DNA of 10,903 bases from Lachnospiraceae bacterium (GCA_015057205.1 SVEW01000074.1:1-10903); one strand, 5' to 3'. Positions 1 through 6,474 are shown, counted from the stretch's first letter. Notes: a model not told the origin generated them from the sequence alone. A program made the numbers and translations.

Positions 1-2393
1 GTGATGGCTGTGGTGGTGCAACCGGTTCCTCAAAAGCGCATACGGAGGAATCATTAAGTACCTGTGGTGCAGAGGTACAAAAAGGAAATGCACCGACAGA
101 ACGAAAGATACAGCGCCTTTTCCGAAGAGAAGAGGTTGCTTCCTTAATTAAAAAATGTAACGATTTTGGCGCCGGCGGTGTATCCGTTGCTATTGGAGAA
201 TTAGCCGATGGACTCGCTATTGATCTTGATAAGGTGCCAAAGAAATATGCCGGTCTTGACGGAACGGAACTTGCCATTTCAGAATCCCAGGAGCGTATGG
301 CGGTGGTAGTTGATCCGAAAGACGTGGAGGCATTTTTAAACTTTGCCAAGGAAGAGAATCTGGAAGCAGTTTGTGTTGCGGAGGTGACAAAAGAGCCAAG
401 ATTGATTCTTACCTGGAGAGGCAAAGAGATAGTGAATCTGTCCAGAGCGTTTTTAGATACCAACGGTGCGCATCAGGAAACAGAAGTTATTGTAGAGATG
501 CCAAAAGAAGAAGAGAATTTTTTTGCTGCCGATGAAATCGAAGATGCAAGAATAACCTGGTTGGACACCCTTTCTAATTTGAATGTTTGCTCCCAGAAAG
601 GTTTGGTGGAGCGATTTGATTCTTCCATCGGGGCAGGTAGTGTGTTAATGCCATATGGTGGTAAGTATCAGATGACAGAGACTCAGAGTATGGTGGCAAA
701 GTTACCGGTACTTAGAGGAAAATGTGATACGGTAACCATGATGAGTTATGGATTTAATCCGTATCTATCATCCTGGAGCCCTTATCATGGTGCAATCTAT
801 GCGGTTTTGGAATCAATTTCCAAAATTGTGGCAACCGGTGGCGATTATAAGAAGATTCGTTTCTCCTTCCAGGAATTTTTCCGCAGAATGTCTTCAGATC
901 CAAGACGATACAGTCAACCGGTGGCAGCACTTCTAGGTGCTTATGATGCGCAGATTGGATTTGGACTTCCAAGTATTGGCGGAAAGGATTCCATGTCCGG
1001 AACCTTTAATGATATTGATGTACCACCAACATTGATTTCCTTTGCGGTAGATGTAGCAAAACAACAGGAAATTGTGACCCCGGAATTAAAGAAAGCGGGC
1101 AACGGACTGGTATTGTTCCGGATTAAGAAAGATGAATACGATGTGCCGGTTTATGAGCAGGTGAAGAAGGTATATGATACGGTTCATGCATTTATGATAA
1201 ATGGTAGCATTTGTTCTGCTTATGCGGTAGAACAATATGGCTTGTGCGAGGCGCTTAGTAAAATGGCATTCGGCAATCGTTTAGGCGTAACCATTTATGA
1301 CGAGGTTGCATCTCAGACGGTATTTGGTCCGGGATATGGAAACATTGTGTGCGAAGTTCCGGAAGATAAACTAGATGCGTTGCTTGCAACGGATATGGCG
1401 GTTCTGATTGGTGAAGTGAACGATGAGGGTATGTTCTATTATGAAGATGCCGAGATTACCATGGAAGAGGCGCTTACAAATTGGGAAAAACCTTTGGAGA
1501 AGGTATTCCCAACCAAGGCAGAAAAGCAAACAAGTAAAGTGCCGGTAAAAGAATATAAGGCAAGCAATATTTATGTTTGCAAGCATAAGGTTGCAAAACC
1601 CCACGTATTCATTCCGGTTTTCCCGGGTACCAACTGTGAATACGATTCCGCCAGAGCCTTTGAGCGTGCGGGGGCAACAGCAACGCATATGGTATTTAAG
1701 AATCAAAGCGAGCAGGAAATTAGAGAATCGGTAGAAGTATTCCGTAAGGAAATTGCAAAGGCACAGATTGTTATGTTCCCAGGTGGATTTTCTGCCGGTG
1801 ATGAACCGGATGGTTCTGCAAAATTCTTTGCAACTGCATTTCGTAATGAAGTGTTGAAGGATGAAATGCATGCGCTTTTGAACGAGCGGGACGGATTGGT
1901 GCTAGGTATTTGTAATGGATTCCAGGCATTGATTAAATTAGGATTGGTTCCGAATGGAGAAATAGGAGTACAGACGGATGATTCACCGACGCTTACCTAT
2001 AATACCATTGGACGACATATCAGCAAAGTGGTATATACAAAGGTGGTATCAAATAAGTCACCTTGGCTGTCCCTTGCAGAAGTAGGAAAGACTTACGCGA
2101 TTCCGGCATCCCATGGAGAAGGGCGTTTTGTAGCGAGCGATGCCTGGCTTCGTAAATTGGAGGAGAATGGCCAGATTGCAACCCAGTATGTGGACCTTGC
2201 GGGTGTTGCATCCATGGATGAGACCTGGAATGTAAATGGTTCATACCTTGCAATTGAAGGTATTACCAGTCCGGATGGACGGGTATTTGGTAAAATGGCT
2301 CATGCAGAGCGACGAGGCGATCATGTAGCTATGAATATTTATGGGGAACAGGACATGAAGATTTTCGAGTCCGGCGTAAATTATTTTAAATAA
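1..2393 (+). CDS. purL: Phosphoribosylformylglycinamidine synthase, single-chain (5'-truncated by the window)
   Basis: Converts FGAR, glutamine and ATP to FGAM in the fourth step of de novo purine synthesis, in the cytosol. The frame is open from base 3, so the true start lies upstream; the GTG at 234 is internal, because typical PurL sequence (GGATGSSKAHTEESL, then FGAGGVSVAIGELADG) is read before it. 796 residues are visible out of roughly 1,250 usual for the single-chain form. The first two thirds are the synthase (AIRS-like) domains, including GLPSIGGKDSMSG at about visible residues 321-333. From about residue 536 comes a class I glutamine amidotransferase domain: PVFPGTNCEYDSARAFERAG, MFPGGFSAGDE, nucleophile Cys637 in GICNGFQ (codon 1911-1913), and His704 and Glu706 in PASHGEG. 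The fused glutaminase separates it from the three-subunit PurL/PurQ/PurS form of Bacillus. It ends in TAA just before a strong terminator, so it is probably the last gene of its transcript. Confidence 0.97.
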   Translation, partial: DGCGGATGSSKAHTEESLSTCGAEVQKGNAPTERKIQRLFRREEVASLIKKCNDFGAGGVSVAIGELADGLAIDLDKVPKKYAGLDGTELAISESQERMAVVVDPKDVEAFLNFAKEENLEAVCVAEVTKEPRLILTWRGKEIVNLSRAFLDTNGAHQETEVIVEMPKEEENFFAADEIEDARITWLDTLSNLNVCSQKGLVERFDSSIGAGSVLMPYGGKYQMTETQSMVAKLPVLRGKCDTVTMMSYGFNPYLSSWSPYHGAIYAVLESISKIVATGGDYKKIRFSFQEFFRRMSSDPRRYSQPVAALLGAYDAQIGFGLPSIGGKDSMSGTFNDIDVPPTLISFAVDVAKQQEIVTPELKKAGNGLVLFRIKKDEYDVPVYEQVKKVYDTVHAFMINGSICSAYAVEQYGLCEALSKMAFGNRLGVTIYDEVASQTVFGPGYGNIVCEVPEDKLDALLATDMAVLIGEVNDEGMFYYEDAEITMEEALTNWEKPLEKVFPTKAEKQTSKVPVKEYKASNIYVCKHKVAKPHVFIPVFPGTNCEYDSARAFERAGATATHMVFKNQSEQEIRESVEVFRKEIAKAQIVMFPGGFSAGDEPDGSAKFFATAFRNEVLKDEMHALLNERDGLVLGICNGFQALIKLGLVPNGEIGVQTDDSPTLTYNTIGRHISKVVYTKVVSNKSPWLSLAEVGKTYAIPASHGEGRFVASDAWLRKLEENGQIATQYVDLAGVASMDETWNVNGSYLAIEGITSPDGRVFGKMAHAERRGDHVAMNIYGEQDMKIFESGVNYFK

Positions 2394-2407
2394 AAATTTG
2401 AATGGAG

Positions 2408-2446
2408 ATCACCCGAAAATTCAATTATTTTCGGGTGATTTTTTTT
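2408..2446 (+). terminator. Intrinsic terminator of purL
   Basis: A perfect 13-bp stem (ATCACCCGAAAAT at 2408-2420 with ATTTTCGGGTGAT at 2427-2439) closes a 6-nt loop, TCAATT. An uninterrupted T run follows to 2446. It starts 14 nt after the purL stop. The end of the T run provides the first bases of the next gene's -35 box. Confidence 0.95.
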
Positions 2447-2473
2447 GACTTTCTGACAGGTTTTGATTATAAT
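2445..2473 (+). promoter_or_regulatory. SigA-type promoter of the dual-HTH regulator gene
   Basis: TTGACT (2445-2450), a 17-bp spacer and TATAAT (2468-2473): a near-consensus vegetative promoter. Transcription should start near 2480, about 39 nt before the TTG start at 2519. The -35 overlaps the T tract of the purL terminator. No copy of the 15-bp element found at 4670-4736 lies nearby, so nothing visible suggests the regulator controls its own promoter through that site. Confidence 0.8.
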
Positions 2474-2518
2474 GAGAGAAGTGAGATGCTCGGAAATTTA
2501 TAAAGAAAGGGAGAAGTT

Positions 2519-4309
2519 TTGGAACAAAAGAATGAAGAGATTGCTGCTTTTTCGACATTTATTAGAGATGCTCGTATACAAAAGAAAATTACGAGCCGAC
2601 AGCTTAGCAGAGGAATTTGCAGTGAGGGATTTCTTTCGGGGCTAGAAAATGGAAAACGCAGTACGGATGTATTAACAAATGAACGGTTGTTGAGTAGATT
2701 AGGGATTGGTTTGGGGGAATTCTACTTTCTGGTAGGTGGAAGAGAGTATGAGCAGGAGCAAGGTATTGCCAAGGTGATTAAATTGCTGTACCATCAGAAG
2801 TATGAAGAGGCTAAAAAGGTGACAGAGAATTTCTTGGAGGGATTGCGTTCCGGTGAAAAGATAGCCAGACAAGTTGGCTTGCATTTGCTATCTATGGCAG
2901 AGCGTAACCTTGGGGCGTCCTCCGTCAGATTGCACGAAATTCTAAAGGAAGCTGTGGGATTAACCATGCCGCTTAAGGAGCTGGACCACTTTGAGGAGTT
3001 GATTTTGTCCATTCAGGAAGTGGATATGTTACTTGATTACGAAGAATGTAGTGAGAAACCCCGACCGGAAATGTTTCTTCGATTGGCAAAGTATGCCCTT
3101 GATTTGCGTTTTGAAGAAACTTGCCAGGCGAAGGTTTTTCCAAAGGCAGTGGTACTATACTGTCAACATGCCAATATATCGAATGAAGATAAGAAGGATG
3201 CATTGGATGATGCCTTGAATTTATTACGAAGAACGGCTTCCGCCTATTACCTATGGGAAATTCTACGGTTACGGAATCAATTGAGTGGAAATCCGGAGCG
3301 TAAAGGGAACTATGTACGCTGGTTGGATGATTTGGAAGAAATGTACAGCGAGTATGGAATTCCCATTGAAAACAGGGAATCCCTTATTGTCTACAGCCAT
3401 GGAGGATTTTGGGGGATACAACATGTGATAACGGCAAGATGGAAAATGTTAGGAAGCACAGCAGAGGAATTGTGTGAAGACTGTTGCAGTCGGCGGACGT
3501 TACAACGCCTGGCAAATGGAGGAACTATGCCCCAGGGAGATGTGTTGCGTGCCCTGTTTACGAAATTGCGACTGCCGGTATGTACGGCATATGGAGATCT
3601 GTTATACGGAGATTGGCGTGGTAGAGAGTTATATAGAGAGTTTACAAAGAATTATAACATTCACAACCCAGCGATGATGAGTATTATCCGAAGGTTGAGT
3701 GAAAACCTGACAGAGTATTCTACTTATAACCAGCAGATTATAGATCGTTTATATAATATTATGGCATGGAACCTTAAGGAGAAAGATACAGAAGAGTTCC
3801 GGAACAGCACTTTGGAATTATTACAGAAAACCTTGCCAATAGAAAGGCTACAGGAGATTGAAATTGGTTATTTTACCTGGGTAGAATTGCTTTTGTTAAC
3901 GGATATGGTAAGGGGCTATGCCGGGGATGAGGAGAATGTTCGAAAGTATTTGGATATTATTTGCAAACAATATCAAGCTTTTCTTGCAGGAGAAACTTGG
4001 GAGATGGTCAGTGGACATCAGGACTTTATTATGAACTTTGTCTGCAGTGAGTACGGCAATATTGGCGAGTATCAGTTATCTACAGATTATGAGAGGATTT
4101 TTGTGGATGGAAATCTAAGAAAACATAATCTTAATTATTTAATGGAGCATGTGTATAATTGTTGGTGGAATGAATGGATGCAACATCCGGAAAGTGTTAG
4201 TGATAGGGAATTGCATTGGTGTTATACCATAGCGGAAATTATACAACGGGATTATATGTTACCTTTTTTAAACGAAAAAATGGAAATACTGAAAAAAAGA
4301 ACCGACTGA
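2519..4309 (+). CDS. Large cytoplasmic regulator with two XRE/Rgg-like helix-turn-helix motifs and helical repeats
   Basis: A 596-residue protein with no signal peptide or membrane segment. It starts at TTG 2519: AAGGGAG (2507-2513) lies 5 nt upstream and there is no better in-frame ATG. Residues about 14-72 look like an XRE HTH of the Rgg/MutR kind (TSRQLSRGICSEGFLSGLEN at 25-44). A second, similar stretch lies at residues 314-334. Counting from the first motif, T25, L29, C34, S35, L39, L42, N44 and G45 match T314, L318, C323, S324, L328, L331, N333 and G334, all at a constant offset of 289. The rest is rich in Leu, Glu and amphipathic helix, as in TPR-type peptide-sensing domains. Known RRNPP regulators (Rgg, PlcR) are about 280-300 residues, so this resembles two units joined. 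The gene converges with a secreted-peptide gene and lies one gene from a secreted peptidase. The DNA-binding role is well supported; peptide sensing is inference. An unusual transcription factor without a peptide ligand is also possible. Confidence 0.8.
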   Translation: MEQKNEEIAAFSTFIRDARIQKKITSRQLSRGICSEGFLSGLENGKRSTDVLTNERLLSRLGIGLGEFYFLVGGREYEQEQGIAKVIKLLYHQKYEEAKKVTENFLEGLRSGEKIARQVGLHLLSMAERNLGASSVRLHEILKEAVGLTMPLKELDHFEELILSIQEVDMLLDYEECSEKPRPEMFLRLAKYALDLRFEETCQAKVFPKAVVLYCQHANISNEDKKDALDDALNLLRRTASAYYLWEILRLRNQLSGNPERKGNYVRWLDDLEEMYSEYGIPIENRESLIVYSHGGFWGIQHVITARWKMLGSTAEELCEDCCSRRTLQRLANGGTMPQGDVLRALFTKLRLPVCTAYGDLLYGDWRGRELYREFTKNYNIHNPAMMSIIRRLSENLTEYSTYNQQIIDRLYNIMAWNLKEKDTEEFRNSTLELLQKTLPIERLQEIEIGYFTWVELLLLTDMVRGYAGDEENVRKYLDIICKQYQAFLAGETWEMVSGHQDFIMNFVCSEYGNIGEYQLSTDYERIFVDGNLRKHNLNYLMEHVYNCWWNEWMQHPESVSDRELHWCYTIAEIIQRDYMLPFLNEKMEILKKRTD

Positions 4310-4329
4310 GAGGGTGCGGTTCTTTTTTT
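4292..4329. terminator. Bidirectional terminator between convergent genes
   Basis: A perfect 13-bp stem (A7-GAACCG at 4292-4304 with CGGTTC-T7 at 4317-4329) closes a 12-nt loop. It carries a T run on the 3' side in both directions, so it can end the regulator transcript on the plus strand and the peptide transcript on the minus strand. The left arm lies inside the last codons of the regulator (KKR), and its TGA stop (4307-4309) sits in the loop. Confidence 0.88.
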
Positions 4330-4375
4330 CGTGATATTGAGGGATAAGGAAACAAAATAAAGAATTGTTTTTTTA

Positions 4376-4579
4376 TTAAAAAATACCGATGCGTTGCCCA
4401 CCGGTCGGGTCTGGTACAGCGACATCACTGTCCGGGGTGATTTCCGGTTCTTGGGCAGTCTCGATTGCTACGGGCATCATGGGCTGAAGCGTTATCACAG
4501 CACCGGCTGCTAACGTTAAACTACAAACGCCAACAAATAAATACTTTTTCATAATAGTTTTAATGCTTTTAATTTTCAC
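4376..4579 (-). CDS. Small secreted peptide precursor, possible signalling peptide
   Basis: A 67-residue ORF starting at GTG 4579. GGAGG (4587-4591 on the complement) lies 7 nt upstream, and a strong promoter follows the expected geometry. The internal ATG (residue 10, MKKYLFVG) has no ribosome binding site, so GTG is preferred. The protein has a Lys-rich start (MKIKSIKTIMKK), a hydrophobic segment at about residues 13-31, then a short acidic, Pro-rich tail from about residue 40 ending PDPTGGQRIGIF. This is a Sec signal peptide followed by only about 25-30 residues. Cys19 lies within the hydrophobic core and is not in a lipobox. I do not recognise the family. The gene is convergent with the dual-HTH regulator and divergent from a secreted peptidase, sharing a symmetric operator-like repeat with the peptidase. 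A pheromone precursor is the most attractive reading; a peptidase inhibitor or a small envelope peptide are alternatives. Confidence 0.72.
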   Translation of the reverse strand: MKIKSIKTIMKKYLFVGVCSLTLAAGAVITLQPMMPVAIETAQEPEITPDSDVAVPDPTGGQRIGIF

Positions 4580-4619
4580 GACAATACCTCCATGACATTT
4601 CGATTTGTTGCATAACTTT

Positions 4620-4648
4620 AGTATAATGTGAAAAACGAGTGAAGTCAA
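4620..4648 (-). promoter_or_regulatory. Promoter of the small-peptide gene
   Basis: Read on the minus strand: TTGACT (4648-4643), a 17-bp spacer and TATACT (4625-4620). The start of transcription would be near 4613, leaving a leader of about 34 nt that holds the GGAGG. The left arm of the 15-bp repeat ends 21 bp upstream of the -35. Confidence 0.8.
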
Positions 4649-4669
4649 CAGACAGAATTGTAGGAAAAA

Positions 4670-4736
4670 CTTTACAACTTTGTCCGATTAGAATGAAATG
4701 AGGTGCTATTGCCTTTGGGGTGACAAAGTTGTAAAG
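4670..4736. promoter_or_regulatory. Perfect 15-bp inverted repeat in a divergent promoter region, probable operator pair
   Basis: CTTTACAACTTTGTC (4670-4684) and its exact reverse complement GACAAAGTTGTAAAG (4722-4736) are separated by 37 bp, with centres 52 bp apart (about five DNA turns). Read towards each gene, both sides have the same form: GACAAAGTTGTAAAG, 21 bp, -35, 17 bp, -10. Each arm therefore sits centred near -64 of its own promoter. Each arm contains a short dyad, ACAA-AG-TTGT, suited to a dimeric HTH protein. A further shared word, TGTCT, sits one base upstream of the -35 on both sides. The matched geometry points to a co-regulated promoter pair; the adjacent dual-HTH protein is the natural candidate to bind it. 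Confidence 0.82.
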
Positions 4737-4757
4737 AAAATTGCTTGAAAGTGTCTA

Positions 4758-4786
4758 TTGTTTTCTGGATTGAATCAGTGTAATAT
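4758..4786 (+). promoter_or_regulatory. Promoter of the secreted peptidase gene
   Basis: TTGTTT (4758-4763), a 17-bp spacer and TAATAT (4781-4786). The expected transcription start is near 4793, giving a leader of about 59 nt. Both boxes are further from consensus than those of the divergent peptide gene, consistent with a need for activation. The right arm of the 15-bp repeat ends 21 bp upstream of the -35, which supports this choice of boxes. Confidence 0.65.
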
Positions 4787-4851
4787 AAACGCAAGAGCTC
4801 AGGAAACCAACTTTTGCGCAAGAGAAATATCACGAAAGAAGGAAAAGACTT

Positions 4852-6000
4852 ATGAAGAAAAATTGGTTAAGAAGCGTTACCAGCTTAGCAATGGCAGCGG
4901 TATTCGTATTTTCAAGCAGCGTAGCAATGCCGGCACAGGCAAAGGGCTTTACGTTCCGTAAAGCAGAGCCTACCTTCCTTAAGGAAGAAAACAGTCTCAC
5001 AAAGAAAAACGTTACTACCATCAAAGAGATGGTAAAGGGACTCACCGAGAACGCAGTAGACAAGATTCAGGTCGACGATTACGTATCTGTTTACAACGTA
5101 GATTCTCAGGAAACATTTTTCTTGTATCCAGTTTATTGTGATGGTACCATGCGTTTTGCTGCACACGTTAGCGAAGCCGGTGACGTAAGCGTAACCGATA
5201 ATTTGGAAGCATTGGTAGCAATTGGTTGGGTTGATGCAGCAGATACTATTCTCTACGTAGATGATGGTGTTTACTATGCAGCAAATGAAAAAGGTACCAC
5301 CGAATTAAGCAATGAAAACTATGTAATCCATGATGACAAATATTCTTTTGACGGATTATCTTTCAAAGAGAGATTAGATGTTATGGATGATAACGGGGCT
5401 ACATTTGAGAAATTCGAAGCGATGGATAAATTCGAAGTTAACAAATCCGTTAACTACAACGATACCACCAATGGATGGTGGGATTGGTGGTGGGATGACC
5501 CAGGTCAGAATCAGGGTCAGACAGTTACTAAGAAATGTGGAATCACCAATTTCTTACTTCAGGGTAACTACGGACTTTGCTGGGCATGTACCGTAGGAAC
5601 AATCACCAACTTCATGACCGGAAGAAACTTAACCGGAAAGAACGTTGCTGATATGATGGGTATCGGATACGATGATGGTGCTACCATCGATCAGATTCGT
5701 ACGGCACTTGGACGTTATGGTTTATCTTTCTCAGTTTATAACAACAGATTACCATTCAGCCAGGTTAAGAATAACATTAATGCAGACAAACCATTTGGCA
5801 TCTGCTTATCAACTTACAATGCAGGACACGCTATCACAGGCTATGGCTATTCCTACAACACCGCAAACACTTCTTCCAATGCATCTACAAACCTCGTATA
5901 TGCTTGGGACTCCAACGGATATCAGATTTCCTTTGCACAGAATGCAAGCAGAATCAACACATCCGGTTATAGCTTTAGCTGGTATGGAAGCGTTTACTAA
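4852..6000 (+). CDS. Secreted papain-like cysteine peptidase precursor (clan CA)
   Basis: A 382-residue prepro-protein. The ATG has AAGGAA (4839-4844) 7 nt upstream. Residues 1-30 form a signal peptide (KKNWLR, a hydrophobic core, then MPAQA), with likely cleavage after Ala30. Residues about 31-205 would be a propeptide of unknown fold. A Trp-rich linker follows (W209, W210, W212-214), then a catalytic domain from about 225. There, Gln237 and Cys243 in QGNYGLCWAC have the papain spacing of six between oxyanion-hole Gln and nucleophile Cys. His326 in AGHAITGYGY is the likely base, and VYAWDSN (349-355) supplies Asp353 or Asn355 as the third residue. Size and layout recall staphopain-like (C47) and C39-like peptidases; I cannot fix the family. 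The gene favours C-ending codons (AAC, TAC, TTC, ACC) more than its neighbours, which suggests high expression. It is divergent from the small-peptide gene and shares its operator-like repeat. Targets are unknown. Confidence 0.85.
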   Translation: MKKNWLRSVTSLAMAAVFVFSSSVAMPAQAKGFTFRKAEPTFLKEENSLTKKNVTTIKEMVKGLTENAVDKIQVDDYVSVYNVDSQETFFLYPVYCDGTMRFAAHVSEAGDVSVTDNLEALVAIGWVDAADTILYVDDGVYYAANEKGTTELSNENYVIHDDKYSFDGLSFKERLDVMDDNGATFEKFEAMDKFEVNKSVNYNDTTNGWWDWWWDDPGQNQGQTVTKKCGITNFLLQGNYGLCWACTVGTITNFMTGRNLTGKNVADMMGIGYDDGATIDQIRTALGRYGLSFSVYNNRLPFSQVKNNINADKPFGICLSTYNAGHAITGYGYSYNTANTSSNASTNLVYAWDSNGYQISFAQNASRINTSGYSFSWYGSVY

Positions 6001-6015
6001 TCTAATCATTTACTC

Positions 6016-6057
6016 TAACATTTACCCGGGCGGCTTTGCGTTGCCCGGGTAGTGTTA
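6016..6057 (+). terminator. GC-rich stem-loop after the peptidase gene, terminator-like but lacking an adjacent T run
   Basis: ACCCGGGC (6024-6031) pairs with GCCCGGGT (6043-6050) around an 11-nt loop. With one bulged T the outer bases (TAACA with TGTTA) extend the stem to about 15 pairs. It begins 15 nt after the stop codon. The sequence right after the stem is A-rich; the only T run (6073-6079) comes 15 nt later, inside its own small A/T palindrome (6071-6087). It may stabilise the 3' end of the mRNA rather than terminate transcription. Confidence 0.6.
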
Positions 6058-6088
6058 AAAAGAAATTGAAACTTTTTTTAAAAAAGTG

Positions 6089-6118
6089 TTGACAAATCGG
6101 ACAACTCTATAGTATACT
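6089..6118 (+). promoter_or_regulatory. Promoter of the tRNA-Val/tRNA-Met operon
   Basis: Consensus TTGACA (6089-6094), an 18-bp spacer and TATACT (6113-6118). Initiation near 6125 leaves a 5' leader of about 17 nt before the first tRNA. Confidence 0.85.
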
Positions 6119-6141
6119 AACATAGTCGTCAGCGACAACAT

Positions 6142-6214
6142 GGGATCATAGCTCAGCTGGGAGAGCATCTGCCTTACAAGCAGAGGGTCATAGGTTCGAG
6201 CCCTATTGGTCCCA
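6142..6214 (+). tRNA. tRNA-Val (anticodon TAC)
   Basis: A complete 73-nt cloverleaf. The acceptor GGGATCA pairs with TGGTCCC (one G-T pair). The D arm is GCTC...GAGC, the anticodon stem TCTGC/GCAGA with loop CTTACAA, the variable loop GGGTC, and the T arm ATAGG-TTCGAGC-CCTAT; the discriminator is A6214. Anticodon TAC reads GTA and, with a modified U34, other GTN codons. The next bases are TCCA, so the 3' CCA is not encoded in register and must be added after transcription. Confidence 0.97.
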
Positions 6215-6219
6215 TCCAT

Positions 6220-6293
6220 GGCGGAGTAGCTCAGTTGGCTAGAGCACACGGTTCATACCCGTGGTGTCAGGGGTTCAAATCCCTTCTCCGCTA
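6220..6293 (+). tRNA. tRNA-Met (anticodon CAT), elongator type
   Basis: A 74-nt cloverleaf starting 5 nt after tRNA-Val. The acceptor GGCGGAG pairs with CTCCGCT (G-T first pair). The D arm is GCTC...GAGC, the anticodon stem CACGG/CCGTG with loop TTCATAC, and the T arm AGGGG-TTCAAAT-CCCTT; the discriminator is A6293. The anticodon stem lacks the three consecutive G-C pairs of initiator tRNA, so it is the elongator form. The overall sequence matches Clostridial elongator Met rather than the lysidine-modified Ile-CAT tRNA. CCA is not encoded. Confidence 0.94.
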
Positions 6294-6298
6294 CTTAA

Positions 6299-6328
6299 TA
6301 ACCCTTGATTTTCAAGGGTTAATTTTTT
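6299..6328 (+). terminator. Intrinsic terminator of the tRNA operon
   Basis: TAACCCTTGA (6299-6308) and TCAAGGGTTA (6312-6321) form a perfect 10-bp stem with a 3-nt loop, followed by T6 at 6323-6328. It begins 6 nt after tRNA-Met. Confidence 0.93.
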
Positions 6329-6371
6329 GCTTGTAGATAAAATGCAAGCATAGTATTATAACGCAAGTCTT

Positions 6372-6391
6372 TTGCGGAAGTCATTCCGCAA
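6372..6391. other. Isolated hairpin in the tRNA-to-rpn intergenic region
   Basis: TTGCGGAA (6372-6379) and TTCCGCAA (6384-6391) are perfect inverted arms around GTCA. It lies in the gap 6329-6474, where I see no ORF with a ribosome binding site. The word GCAAG recurs around it (6344, 6363, 6388). There is no T run, so it is not a terminator. It could be an operator or chance structure upstream of the rpn promoter. Confidence 0.35.
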
Positions 6392-6474
6392 GCATATGTC
6401 TGTTGATTCAAGCAGGAAATCACTGCAATAATCAAAGAAGCGAGTAAAAGAATAGAGAAAATGGGGAGAAGTCA

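Noticed and set aside
1371..1871. 166-codon open frame on the minus strand inside purL
   Set aside because: It lies wholly opposite the conserved purL reading frame, has no ribosome binding site or promoter of its own, and its predicted protein (Cys-, Phe- and His-rich) looks like antisense translation.
5672..6052. 126-codon plus-strand frame overlapping the peptidase catalytic domain
   Set aside because: It is out of frame with motifs that clearly identify the peptidase, and no ribosome binding site precedes it.
6089..6108. Another copy of the 15-bp operator in the tRNA promoter (GACAAATCGGACAAC)
   Set aside because: It shares only GACAAA and a few bases with GACAAAGTTGTAAAG, overlaps a consensus -35, and lacks the 21-bp spacing.
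6055..6249. 64-codon minus-strand frame across the tRNA promoter and both tRNAs
   Set aside because: It reads antisense through two well-folded tRNA genes and has no start signals.
6220..6420. tRNA-Met 3' end as an integration site with the Rpn gene as cargo
   Set aside because: No second copy of the tRNA 3' end is seen downstream, there is no integrase, and no flanking repeats surround the Rpn gene within the window.
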